Position numbers and translations under genes: made by a program. Below are positions 47,791 to 56,559 of a stretch of DNA of 64,000 nucleotides, one piece after another (the first letter of the stretch is position 1; each line of letters opens with the position of its first letter). The stretch lies in IMG/VR virus record IMGVR_UViG_3300037088_000797, positions 114,515 to 178,514 of that record, one strand, 5' to 3'. Source of the DNA: a virus. Below the pieces are notes generated by a model. The model did no database searches. It had not been told where the DNA came from and worked only from the letters and a program-made list of their open reading frames with translations.

Positions 47791-50700
47791 TTAATGTAAA
47801 AGTAAACCATTATTTATAATTGCTGCAGTAACTGCTTTTACTGTACTTTCATCGTATGTTTTAGTTAACTGTGCCTGTTCTGCAGTCAATATATTCTTAA
47901 TAAACGATTCTTGTAAATCAGCTTGTTTTGAAGGTAATTGATACATACCAGCATCTGTAAATGAAGAGTTTGCATAGTAGTTGAATGAAACAGCATTCTG
48001 CAGTGCATCGATAGGACCTTTCAACGATTGACCACCTATTAACTTCATTTGTAAAGTAACTTTAGCAAGCATTGGTTGCATACCGAAACCTTCTGGGTTC
48101 ATATCCCAAGTAGTATCAGAATAATCAATAGTATAATTCTCAATAATAATCTTAGTGTAGAAAAAGTCACCTACCCTAAGAATACATATTGGCTGACGAC
48201 CAAATACTGAGTTTCGTGCCATTGCACTATTTTCTCCGCTTACTGGACTATTCCATCTTTTTGCTGCACCTTGTCTTTGACATTGGTGTAAGAAAGTCAG
48301 TCTTTTATGAAAATCTTCTGGTGTCTGGCTGTGAAATACTGGATAAAAATAATTACCACTGATTGAATCAAAACCATGAAGAATTACGGTATTTACTGAA
48401 GCGTCACTGCCTCTTTCTTTATAAACACAAGACTGATTATCTTTTATTTTTTGCATCTGAACTTTTGCTGCTTCAATTTCTGCCTGTAATTTAAGTATGT
48501 TTGTTGCATCGGTTGAATTTAAATCAGCTTTCTTTGGTGGTAGAGACCTATTATTTTTTCTAATTTGAATATAAGCATGTCTTTCTTGCTTTGTTACTTT
48601 ATATGGAATTGCTTCTTTTGTTGCATTGTCCTGACTTGCCTGTACATCACCGACACTTTCACCAAGAACAGTGTCCCACGTAACTTCAATACCTTGGGCA
48701 ATTGATTGTCCGAACATTGCTGCTAACTTCTTTTGAATTAATGTTTGTACAGCCTGTGCTCTTCTTTCACCTAATGCCTTGTTATATTGTGCTCCACCAG
48801 CAGCTAAATATAATTTAGACGCTGCACCATAAATATAAACACTATATGATATTCTGTTATTTTCATCATTAAATACATCAAAAAGTGCCTTATTTAATTT
48901 ATTATCACCAAATTCATCGGTGAGAGCAACTAAACTATATTGTGAAGGAGTATTTGGGTCTAATATATATGTTTGTTTTCCATCAACCTTACCATTATCT
49001 ATTACACCTACTTTAAAAAATGCATCACCATTTAAACCCCAGCTTGTAAGGTCTGAAGAAGGTAATCCCTCAATTATTTCATATGTATATTTTTGATAAA
49101 GAGCATCAATAATTGTACTAAGATTATCATTTACTGTTGGTACATCATTTGGAAACACAATATCAATTTTTACGGGTTGTATATCATTTGGTTCTGCGGG
49201 AACTGTTTTACCTTTAATTTTTTCAATATCTGTAGTTAGTTTTGCAATTTTCATTTGATAATTTTCGATTGATACAAATTTATCCACATATGGGTCACCG
49301 CCAAATGCAAAGAACTGTGCAATATCTCTTTGCATACTTGTTTTATTTGCAAAGTTTTTTAATTGCTGTGGATAGTCAACAAGTAATGTAAAACTAAGCG
49401 TTGCACTCCTTTCAGAGTTCATATAGTTATACATTGGCTCATTTCTACCAATAATTATTGTTGGCTCAAATTTAGCTGTACCTGTTTCATTTATTTCAAG
49501 ATTATATGGTGGAAACCACATAATTCGTCCATTGAACGGACCGACCTCACACGCTGGTATTGGTGAACCAAATTCATCATCAATAATGCCATACGTGTCT
49601 TTACTTAATACTCTAATTGCAAGATTTTCAATTGAAAACATAAGATTTCTTGGGTCTGGTTTGCCGTCCTTATCTAAAGTTGGATGAATACGGGGTAACA
49701 CTGTTTTATAAATTACAGAATCTTTATTACCACCATAAACCTGATTACCCATAAACCTTATTGTTTTTGCAAATTTATCATATTGATCTAAAGTAGTATG
49801 TTGTCTGACACCTTGTTTTCCGCTTATGCCACTATTTCCAGCATATTTACTATAATTTGCTCTCCATAATCCAGAACCATTAAAACCAACAAGTTCATTA
49901 CCATTTTTAAATGCTTTTCTTGTAATATCAACAAAATTACCTTCAGTTGCATTTAATAAATTTCTTGTATATTCAAGTAAACCGCCTTTTATATTTAAAA
50001 TACTTATTGATTCAGGTGTTATTTGTCCCTTTGCTGAGTCACTATCTCCACGCAATTGAGCAAGTTTTTTGTTTGCAACAGGGTCTAAACCGTCTCTACC
50101 CCAAACTAATTTATTTCTAATATCATCATCACTAAATTCTGTGTCTGTACCTATCCAATCATTAAATGAATCTTTAACAGCATAATTAACTTCTGTTTTA
50201 TCTGTTGTACCAAAATTTTTGCGAATAAAATCAGCATCAGGTGCATATTCTTGACCATTTGCAGCCATTGCTGTATATGATGCTCTCATATTATAATCTG
50301 CATCTACTGCAGCAATACCTGATGGATGATAAGTTAAATAAGGATATTCTTTATCGCTGTTAAAATTAAAATATGTCAGGTTATCTGTTATTATATTTCT
50401 TGGTAATATCGGAGTTCCTGCCACAACACCATATTTTGTTAACGTGGTATCATCTTGTTTATAAATGTTTTGATTAAGAGAAGTATATAAATAATTTAAC
50501 TGAGCAGTACCTGTATTTTGTATAATTTCAGCATTTGTTGGATTAAAATTAAAGGGATTTTTATAGGTTGCACTGCCACCCACTAAATTTTGAAGAAATG
50601 CTTGAAATCCAGTCTTTGGTGTAACAGTAATTGAATAATCGATAGCCTTTTTAAATAATTTTCCACCTTTAAGAAAACCACTTAAATCAATGGTAGGCAT

Positions 50701-51081
50701 GTATGTCTGTTCAAGGTGTGATGCTGAGTTCATTGCAAATTGTTTACCCAGCATTACAAGACCAATTTCGCTAAGAGGACTACTGTTACCAATAGCACTT
50801 GCTGCCCTGCCAATTACACTATTTTTTAATTCAAAGCCACTAAATGGAGCAAGTGCAGAACCAATGCTACTAATAGCATTGACAACTTTTTGAATTGAAT
50901 TTGGATTAAGCGGATATTCTACATCAGGAGTATATAAGTTTCTTGACTCAAGGACATTTCGCATACCCTGAGAATCAATCAACAATCTTGATGTACCACC
51001 AGCTTCATTGGGATTAACAGTTGTGTTTAAGCCTCCAGCAAAAATTGTTTGTGGTTGTCTTCTTGTACTATCGTCTGCCAT
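47791..51081 (-). CDS. Large baseplate/tail protein with OmpA-like segment (1096 aa)
   Basis: A long structural protein. Residues ~90-160 and ~440-600 are mixed alpha/beta without known motif. Residues ~740-800 hold VYIYGAASKLYLAAGGAQYN, then KALGERRAQAVQTLIQKKL, which resembles the core of OmpA-type peptidoglycan-binding domains (G-x-A-S ... Y-N-x-x-L-x-x-R-R-A-x-A-V). The C-terminal ~200 aa (QPICILRVGDFFYTKIIIEN, then TWDMNPEGFGMQPMLAKVTL and NAVSFNYYANSSF) match a conserved tail-protein end seen in T4-like phages. Probably a baseplate or tube-cap component able to contact cell-wall peptidoglycan. Confidence 0.65.
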   Translation of the reverse strand: MADDSTRRQPQTIFAGGLNTTVNPNEAGGTSRLLIDSQGMRNVLESRNLYTPDVEYPLNPNSIQKVVNAISSIGSALAPFSGFELKNSVIGRAASAIGNSSPLSEIGLVMLGKQFAMNSASHLEQTYMPTIDLSGFLKGGKLFKKAIDYSITVTPKTGFQAFLQNLVGGSATYKNPFNFNPTNAEIIQNTGTAQLNYLYTSLNQNIYKQDDTTLTKYGVVAGTPILPRNIITDNLTYFNFNSDKEYPYLTYHPSGIAAVDADYNMRASYTAMAANGQEYAPDADFIRKNFGTTDKTEVNYAVKDSFNDWIGTDTEFSDDDIRNKLVWGRDGLDPVANKKLAQLRGDSDSAKGQITPESISILNIKGGLLEYTRNLLNATEGNFVDITRKAFKNGNELVGFNGSGLWRANYSKYAGNSGISGKQGVRQHTTLDQYDKFAKTIRFMGNQVYGGNKDSVIYKTVLPRIHPTLDKDGKPDPRNLMFSIENLAIRVLSKDTYGIIDDEFGSPIPACEVGPFNGRIMWFPPYNLEINETGTAKFEPTIIIGRNEPMYNYMNSERSATLSFTLLVDYPQQLKNFANKTSMQRDIAQFFAFGGDPYVDKFVSIENYQMKIAKLTTDIEKIKGKTVPAEPNDIQPVKIDIVFPNDVPTVNDNLSTIIDALYQKYTYEIIEGLPSSDLTSWGLNGDAFFKVGVIDNGKVDGKQTYILDPNTPSQYSLVALTDEFGDNKLNKALFDVFNDENNRISYSVYIYGAASKLYLAAGGAQYNKALGERRAQAVQTLIQKKLAAMFGQSIAQGIEVTWDTVLGESVGDVQASQDNATKEAIPYKVTKQERHAYIQIRKNNRSLPPKKADLNSTDATNILKLQAEIEAAKVQMQKIKDNQSCVYKERGSDASVNTVILHGFDSISGNYFYPVFHSQTPEDFHKRLTFLHQCQRQGAAKRWNSPVSGENSAMARNSVFGRQPICILRVGDFFYTKIIIENYTIDYSDTTWDMNPEGFGMQPMLAKVTLQMKLIGGQSLKGPIDALQNAVSFNYYANSSFTDAGMYQLPSKQADLQESFIKNILTAEQAQLTKTYDESTVKAVTAAIINNGLLLH

Positions 51082-51094
51082 TAAATACTTTTTA

Positions 51095-51103
51095 AATAAA
51101 TAC
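51095..51103 (-). promoter_or_regulatory. Late-promoter-like motif GTATTTATT
   Basis: 14 nt upstream of the 1096-aa gene start; one mismatch to GTATTTATA. Confidence 0.4.
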
Positions 51104-51140
51104 TTGTAATATAAATTTAAAAAGCATGAAAATTAAAAGG

Positions 51141-51809
51141 CTAAAAAGGCGGATTTAAAAGACTTATATTTTTTACTTTATAAAGACTCATTGAATACTC
51201 TTCTAATGATATACTTCGATCATTATAATGACATATTCGTTCAAAAACATCCCGAACCACGTAAATATTAATTACAGAAGTGCCAAATTTTTCAACAATA
51301 TGCCTCCAGTAAACAATTTTAAAATCATTATTCGATTTTTTTATATCAACTAATTCTGGATATTTTTCTATAAAATCATATAGTGTATCTGTCTTAATAA
51401 TTGCAACATTAATTAAATTGAATATTGTTTTAGTTTCAAAATATGCCTGTAAGGTAAATTTAGGATATTCGTATCCTTCTTTTCTTGCAACACTTCGTTT
51501 TTCAAATTCAGTTTTTGTACCAGTTTCTCTTTTTTCTCTAATTGTAAATGAACTGAATGTACCATCAAATTGTGCTCTTGATGCAATTGATTGAATTCCG
51601 TTATTATCCTTTCTAAGATAATCAACACCACTATATATATCAAGTAAAACAGAAACATCATCTTTGTCTCTATTTTTACTGTCTGGTATTTTTTCAATAA
51701 CTTTAATAGTACCATTAATTATTTTTGGTAAAACAGTCGGTATTATAGTTTTAATTGCAGCAATACTACGCTTTAATGATTCTATCCAATCTTCATCATC
51801 GTTATTCAT
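51141..51809 (-). CDS. Hypothetical protein (222 aa), virion-neighbour
   Basis: The internal ATG at 51809 (MNNDDEDWIESL) is preferred: it overlaps the methyltransferase TAA as ATGAATAA. Not recognised. An N-terminal basic amphipathic helix (LKRSIAAIKTIIPTVLPKII) is followed by beta-rich sequence with YSGVDYLRKDNNGIQSIASR and FDGTFSSFTIREKR. It lies between the DNA methyltransferase and the large baseplate protein; tail completion or a baseplate role is possible. Confidence 0.5.
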   Translation of the reverse strand: MNNDDEDWIESLKRSIAAIKTIIPTVLPKIINGTIKVIEKIPDSKNRDKDDVSVLLDIYSGVDYLRKDNNGIQSIASRAQFDGTFSSFTIREKRETGTKTEFEKRSVARKEGYEYPKFTLQAYFETKTIFNLINVAIIKTDTLYDFIEKYPELVDIKKSNNDFKIVYWRHIVEKFGTSVINIYVVRDVFERICHYNDRSISLEEYSMSLYKVKNISLLNPPF

Positions 51810-53382
51810 CTTCTTCTGGTATTTCAACCTCTTTTATAATCAATTTACAACCTCTACTTATTGCTATATCAAGATTTGCTTGATCGATGTCACAACCCTT
51901 ACCGACTCTGCCTAATGTGTTGGCTGCAATTAAAAATGTACCTGTACATGTAAACGGGTCTACAACTAATTTTTCTGGTTCTGTTGTATGTCTGATTAAT
52001 CTCTTTGATAAATCATCAGATTTCTGCCATTCGTGTAATCTATTACCAACACGACCATCAGGTGCATTATCTTCCTGTACTGAAAACATTTCACTCGTAA
52101 TAGATGTGTCCAACTCTGCAGAATCTTTACTATATAAATGCCAGATAAACTGATAATTAAGATTATATTTCATTTTGGGCGTAACACCAAGAGTGTTCTT
52201 ATATGTCCAAATTAAAGGATTATCAACAATAAATTTATCCTGATTAAGAAGCACGTTTAAAAATGCTTGAATTTCCATTGGGTATGAACCTGAAAATACG
52301 AGCATCCTGCCAGACTTTTTAGTTTTTTGTATAGCAAGAGTAAGCCACTTTTCTGTAAACTCACCAATATTTGGAATGTCTGTCATGTATGGAGGGTCAG
52401 TAAAAAGTAAATCAATTGAGTCATCTTTAAAAGTATTAAGAAAATCGTTAGCATCCATTAAACTTACTTCAGGTGCATCAACCATTACTTTTTTGGCTTG
52501 TTCAATATAAATTTCTTTCTTTTTTTCAAGTTGTTTTGATTTTTTATTCTTTTTTATTTCTCTAAGAACATCATTTATTTCCTTTTTACCAGCTTTTAGT
52601 TCTTCTTGGGTTTTGTCATTAGCCTCATTTAAAATTATTTCAATTGCAGCTTTTGCTTTTTTTAATAATTTCGGGTCAACATCTTTATCTACTAATAAGA
52701 CTGCTTGGGCAATTTTAATTGATTCAGCTTTTGCAGCTTTTATAATTAATTCATCTTTACTCTCTTGAATTTTTTTAGTGTCACTAATTATATGATATGA
52801 TACACCTGCTTTTTCTGCAAGTTTTTCACGGGAATCTTTAACAGTTGATTTAACCTCACCAGTTGTTCTGTTAGTAACTAATTTTCTTTCAAGATCATCA
52901 GTAATTGAAGGTTTTTCTTCAAGGTCCGCTCCTGTGTGCGGACCTGCTTCATATTCTTTTATTTTGAGTCTATTTTCATCCTTAATCTCTTTTTGTTTTA
53001 TTGTAAATAATTTTTGTTCAATTTTTTTAAGAATAATGGCTAATATACCACGTTCAAATGCATGAACATTTCGTCTACCAAATTGATTAAGAATTATCCA
53101 GATTTTAGCATAATCAATATTTTCAAATTCCATTTGAATTGTATTAAATGGAATATTATGTTTAATACATATATCATATCTATTATGACCATCAACAATT
53201 GTTTTATTCCATAAAACAAGTGAATCTCTACAACCATCATCAATAATACTTTGTTCAAGTATATTAAATTCTTCAGTTGATAGTGGATGAATTAGTTTTT
53301 TAAATTCATCATTAATTTCAATTTGTTTTACTTCAATTACATTTTGAATTGAATCATCATTTGAATTTACATTTTCATTCAT
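51802..53382 (-). CDS. ParB-like domain fused to DNA methyltransferase (beta class)
   Basis: 526 aa. Residues ~28-120 are ParB/Srx-like (HPLSTEEFNILEQSIIDDGC, WNKTIVDGHNRYDICIKHNI, IILNQFGRRNVHAFERGIL). A charged helical linker spans ~130-290. The methyltransferase has motif IV first (LLFTDPPYMTDIPN at ~331-344) and the SAM-binding motif I last (VVDPFTCTGTFLIAANTLGR at ~469-488), the order of beta-class N6-adenine/N4-cytosine enzymes. A palindromic element (52922-52945) is inserted in frame in the linker and encodes EAGPHTGADLEE. Likely protects phage DNA or regulates it; the recognition site is unknown. Confidence 0.85.
   Translation of the reverse strand: MNENVNSNDDSIQNVIEVKQIEINDEFKKLIHPLSTEEFNILEQSIIDDGCRDSLVLWNKTIVDGHNRYDICIKHNIPFNTIQMEFENIDYAKIWIILNQFGRRNVHAFERGILAIILKKIEQKLFTIKQKEIKDENRLKIKEYEAGPHTGADLEEKPSITDDLERKLVTNRTTGEVKSTVKDSREKLAEKAGVSYHIISDTKKIQESKDELIIKAAKAESIKIAQAVLLVDKDVDPKLLKKAKAAIEIILNEANDKTQEELKAGKKEINDVLREIKKNKKSKQLEKKKEIYIEQAKKVMVDAPEVSLMDANDFLNTFKDDSIDLLFTDPPYMTDIPNIGEFTEKWLTLAIQKTKKSGRMLVFSGSYPMEIQAFLNVLLNQDKFIVDNPLIWTYKNTLGVTPKMKYNLNYQFIWHLYSKDSAELDTSITSEMFSVQEDNAPDGRVGNRLHEWQKSDDLSKRLIRHTTEPEKLVVDPFTCTGTFLIAANTLGRVGKGCDIDQANLDIAISRGCKLIIKEVEIPEEDE
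52922..52945. repeat. Palindromic repeat AGGTCCGC...GCGGACCT inside coding sequence (copy 2)
   Basis: 8-bp stem in frame within the methyltransferase gene, related to 5383-5406 and 53758-53783. Confidence 0.7.
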
Positions 53383-53477
53383 AATTATCTGTTTTTAATT
53401 AAAATTGTTAATTTTTGGTAAAAGTAAATATAATCTTATTGATATGCAATTATTTTTAGAAATATTTTATAAAACTC

Positions 53478-53508
53478 TTTGAAATGAGGATATTAAATAC
53501 TATATTTG
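53478..53508 (+). promoter_or_regulatory. Host-type promoter, plus strand
   Basis: Exact TTTG, 19 nt, TATATTTG on the plus strand, in the 406-base gap between two minus-strand genes. Confidence 0.75.
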
Positions 53509-53512
53509 ATTC

Positions 53513-53644
53513 ATGATTCAAATTTTGAAAAAAATTGGAAATTCTTATCCTGTGTTACAAGTTTTGTTTAGATTCGAAGAAGTTAAACACAAACAAGGTA
53601 ATCTTTGTCAACAATTCGCAGAAGTGATGAAGAGTTTAGAGTGA
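53513..53644 (+). CDS. 43-aa ORF behind a strong plus-strand promoter
   Basis: ATG at 53513, TGA ending at 53644, lying against the transcription drift of its surroundings. It reads MIQILKKIGNSYPVLQVLFR, then FEEVKHKQGN and a helical end FAEVMKSLE. No family recognised. The ATG starts four nt after the -7 box, so the transcript would be nearly leaderless, or the product is a small RNA. The rest of the gap (53645-53757) holds the hairpins CTGTCC-gact-GGACAG and GAGTTTT-aacga-AAAACTC but no other ORF. Confidence 0.42.
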   Translation: MIQILKKIGNSYPVLQVLFRFEEVKHKQGNLCQQFAEVMKSLE

Positions 53645-53757
53645 AATATTTTCCTGTCCGACTGGACAGACCTTTTGAGTTTTAACGAAAAACTCGTCAA
53701 AGTTACAAAGAAAAAAATTAGGAAACAAGAGATTTTCTGAAATGAGTTAAAAAAAGC

Positions 53758-53783
53758 AAGGTCCGCACCCACATGCGGACCTT
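53758..53783 (-). terminator. Terminator of the tape measure gene (palindrome copy 3)
   Basis: AAGGTCCGCA/TGCGGACCTT, 10-bp stem with 6-nt loop; the minus strand continues GCTTTTTTT. Same palindrome family as 5383-5406 and 52922-52945. Confidence 0.75.
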
Positions 53784-53788
53784 CTTCA

Positions 53789-56308
53789 TTATTGATTTAC
53801 GCTTTGTGTACGTAGTTCTTCCTGATGTGTTACTGCAATTTTATTTTTAAATATTTTATTCATAAACCTTTGACCATCAATATCTAAGGTTATATTACTT
53901 GCTATATTCATTTCTTTATTTGCAAATTCAACTTTCAATGGTGTTTTTAATAATGTAGTTAATTGAGCAAGTGCTGAACCACCATTTGTATTCATACTTG
54001 AAATAGAGTTGACTGCATTTTCAATAGCAACAAAATCTTCTTTACTACCATGCATAACTGTGTTAATTTGTCTAAATGCATCACCAACTTTAGCTATTGC
54101 ATCTGCATTTTTTGCTATTCTATTTAAAGTTAAACTGAATGCTATTAAACCTAAACCACCAACAGTAAATAATGCCATACCTGCTGCCATTGCTGCAACA
54201 CCTACACCCATTTCCATTAAGTCTTTACCAGAACCTTTAGCTGAAACTGCTAATTTACTAAGACCTAAAGCCATTACACCAATACCAGCAGCAGCAATAC
54301 CAACACCTGCACCAACAAGTGCAACTGCACCACCAAAGGCAAGAAGACCCGGAGCAGCAGCCGTAGATGCACCACCAAATATCATAATGGCTGCAGCAGC
54401 AGCAGCACCAATGCCTACTACAAGTGCTATTGATTTAACAATACTATTTAAAGTTTTTGCTTGTTCTGGAGTTAATTTAGCCATTGCTGTAGCAAGTAAA
54501 CTAATACCTGCAGCAGCAGCACCTATACCAGCACCTACACCTAATGCAGCAGCACCTATACCAGCACCTGCCCCAGCAAACATTTTTCCTTTTCCTGCAG
54601 CAGCAGCACCTGCACCAATACCTTTACGTTGTTCAGCCAATCCACTAAGACCTTTTCCTGCTTTTTCTGTAATAGTTGCTTCAGCTTTACCTGCTGCACT
54701 ACCACCTATATTACCAAGTGTACTTGTTGCTGCTTTTTTTGCAGTACCAGTTATATATTTATCTGCAAATTTACCTAAACTATTAGTTATTATTTTCCAT
54801 GCTGTTGCAGCAGTTAATAAAATTCCACCTGCAGCTACAGCACCACCCCAACCTTTTGTTGCAAGGTCTGCAAGTGGTTTAATTGTAACACTCATTACTT
54901 TATTAATTGTTGTTAATAAAGGTAATAATGATGCTTTAAGAATTTCTATAGTAGCTTTGAACGTTTGATCAAATGTCAATGCTTGTTCAGCACGACTTTT
55001 AAGACTTGCCTGTTCTTTTACAAATGATTTTGCCTGTTCTGCAGTTAAACTACTAATATCATGCATACTGCCAGCCATTTCAACTTGAAATTTACCTGAT
55101 TTTGCATTAAAAATAGCAGCACCCTGAACAAGTTCTTTTTCACGACCACTTAAACCAGTACCAGCCAATTGTTGATTCATCTTATCAAGATCAGCACGTC
55201 TTTGTGTAATCTTAACCATTTCTTCATTTGAAATACCAAGAGATTTTGCAACACTTTCAAGTCTTTGACGGTCTGCAGGACTTATAAACTTTTCAAATAC
55301 ACCTTCACTATTTTTCTTGAATGTAACTAAACCTCTGGTCATTTCAGAAATTTTCTGTGTAAGTTTTTCGGGTTCATTACGAGCTAAATACATCCATTCA
55401 AATGGGTCTGTCTTTGCAAATTCACCACCCATAATCTGCAAATTTGCAGCAAGATCAATAGCTTTTTCCAATCCTTTTGCTGCATCGGCTGCACTTAAAG
55501 CATCTTTCATGTCTACCTGAAATTTCTCAGCATCTTCAGCCATTTTAGCCATGCCTTTAACACCTGCAGTAAAACTATATGTATTTAATTTTTTAAAATT
55601 ATCACTAACATTTTTTAATACTTTGGTTGTATTAATACCCATTCTTTCAGAAGTATCGACAATACCCTGAACATAATCCATGCTTCTTTTAGCATCAAGA
55701 CCCATAAATTCAAATTGTGCACCAAGTTTTGTTGCCTGTTCAATACCAAGACCAGTACCTTTACCAATTAAGGTAATATCTTCAACCATACTTGCAGTCA
55801 TTGCACGTGCTCTGCCAGTTTCATCTGCATATCCCTGTTGAATCGATTGTACATCAGCAAGACTACCACCTAATCTTGCAACAAATTTTGCAGAATCTAC
55901 AAATGATTTGCGCATTAAATCTGCTTTTGCACCACTCATTCCAAGACTAAGAATAGTGCCTTTTATGGTTTTGTCAGATTCTTGTAAATATTGCCACTCC
56001 TGTTTTATTAAACCAACCAAATCCTTTACTAAACTAACGTTTCGTTGTCTGGATTTTATTTGATTTTCTAACTGAGTGTTAAGACTCTTTTCATTAGTAA
56101 TTTCTTGTTGCTGATCAGCAATAAGTTTAGTTAATAATTTACCTCTCTCACTATCTTTTGAAACACCTTCAGCTAACAATTCATTAATTATCTTTTGTCT
56201 TTCAGAAATAATCAATTGATTCTTCGCCCTGTCATTATCAAGAGAATTAATATTCTTTAATAATTCAAGTGAATTTTGATATTCGTCAACTGTTCTATTT
56301 TTTGCCAT
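53789..56308 (-). CDS. Tail tape measure protein
   Basis: 839 aa. N-terminal ~1-120 are coiled coil (KNQLIISERQKIINELLAEG, QQQEITNEKSLNTQLENQIK). The centre holds helical segments with GLGIEQATKLGAQFEFMGLD. Residues ~470-720 are Ala/Gly-rich and hydrophobic (AAVAAGGILLTAATAW, GAGIGAAALGVGAGIGAAAAG, IALVVGIGAAAAAAIMIFGG), typical of tape measures that also enter the cell membrane. The C-terminus returns to a beta/alpha domain with TLLKTPLKVEFANKEM. It sets tail length and probably forms the DNA channel. A late-type motif lies 17 nt upstream. Confidence 0.85.
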   Translation of the reverse strand: MAKNRTVDEYQNSLELLKNINSLDNDRAKNQLIISERQKIINELLAEGVSKDSERGKLLTKLIADQQQEITNEKSLNTQLENQIKSRQRNVSLVKDLVGLIKQEWQYLQESDKTIKGTILSLGMSGAKADLMRKSFVDSAKFVARLGGSLADVQSIQQGYADETGRARAMTASMVEDITLIGKGTGLGIEQATKLGAQFEFMGLDAKRSMDYVQGIVDTSERMGINTTKVLKNVSDNFKKLNTYSFTAGVKGMAKMAEDAEKFQVDMKDALSAADAAKGLEKAIDLAANLQIMGGEFAKTDPFEWMYLARNEPEKLTQKISEMTRGLVTFKKNSEGVFEKFISPADRQRLESVAKSLGISNEEMVKITQRRADLDKMNQQLAGTGLSGREKELVQGAAIFNAKSGKFQVEMAGSMHDISSLTAEQAKSFVKEQASLKSRAEQALTFDQTFKATIEILKASLLPLLTTINKVMSVTIKPLADLATKGWGGAVAAGGILLTAATAWKIITNSLGKFADKYITGTAKKAATSTLGNIGGSAAGKAEATITEKAGKGLSGLAEQRKGIGAGAAAAGKGKMFAGAGAGIGAAALGVGAGIGAAAAGISLLATAMAKLTPEQAKTLNSIVKSIALVVGIGAAAAAAIMIFGGASTAAAPGLLAFGGAVALVGAGVGIAAAGIGVMALGLSKLAVSAKGSGKDLMEMGVGVAAMAAGMALFTVGGLGLIAFSLTLNRIAKNADAIAKVGDAFRQINTVMHGSKEDFVAIENAVNSISSMNTNGGSALAQLTTLLKTPLKVEFANKEMNIASNITLDIDGQRFMNKIFKNKIAVTHQEELRTQSVNQ

Positions 56309-56324
56309 GAATTGTTATTATAGA

Positions 56325-56333
56325 TATAAATAC
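56325..56333 (-). promoter_or_regulatory. Late-promoter-like motif GTATTTATA
   Basis: 17 nt upstream of the tape measure ATG, immediately after a terminator. Confidence 0.55.
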
Positions 56334-56334
56334 A

Positions 56335-56364
56335 AAAGATCGGATTTTTTATTGTCCGATCTTT
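56335..56364 (-). terminator. Rho-independent terminator
   Basis: 10-bp stem AAAGATCGGA/TCCGATCTTT; minus strand continues into TTTTG. Ends the two-gene unit 57498-56369. Confidence 0.8.
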
Positions 56365-56368
56365 CAAA

Positions 56369-56542
56369 TTATCTTTTTCTGCTTGCTTTTCTTTGTGCTT
56401 CGTCCTGTAATCTCTCAATTTCTTCGTTTTCTTTTTCAAGTAAATGTAAAAAGTGTCGTCTACGATATATTGGTAGATTTTCGATATAATCTGCTTGAAA
56501 CTTAGCGTGTTTGGTCAGTATATATATCTCTTCATTGACCAT
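56369..56542 (-). CDS. 57-aa small tail-assembly-type protein
   Basis: ATG at 56542, TAA ending at 56369. MVNEEIYILTKHAKFQADYI, then ENLPIYRRRHFLHLLEKENE and a basic helical tail. Short proteins of this kind (N-E-E-I-x-x-L-x-K-x-A, then L-P-x-x-x-R) are often encoded beside the tape measure in T4-like phages and may be chaperones. It is 17 nt after the gp26-like gene. Confidence 0.62.
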   Translation of the reverse strand: MVNEEIYILTKHAKFQADYIENLPIYRRRHFLHLLEKENEEIERLQDEAQRKASRKR

Positions 56543-56559
56543 TTTTTTATACTCACCCG

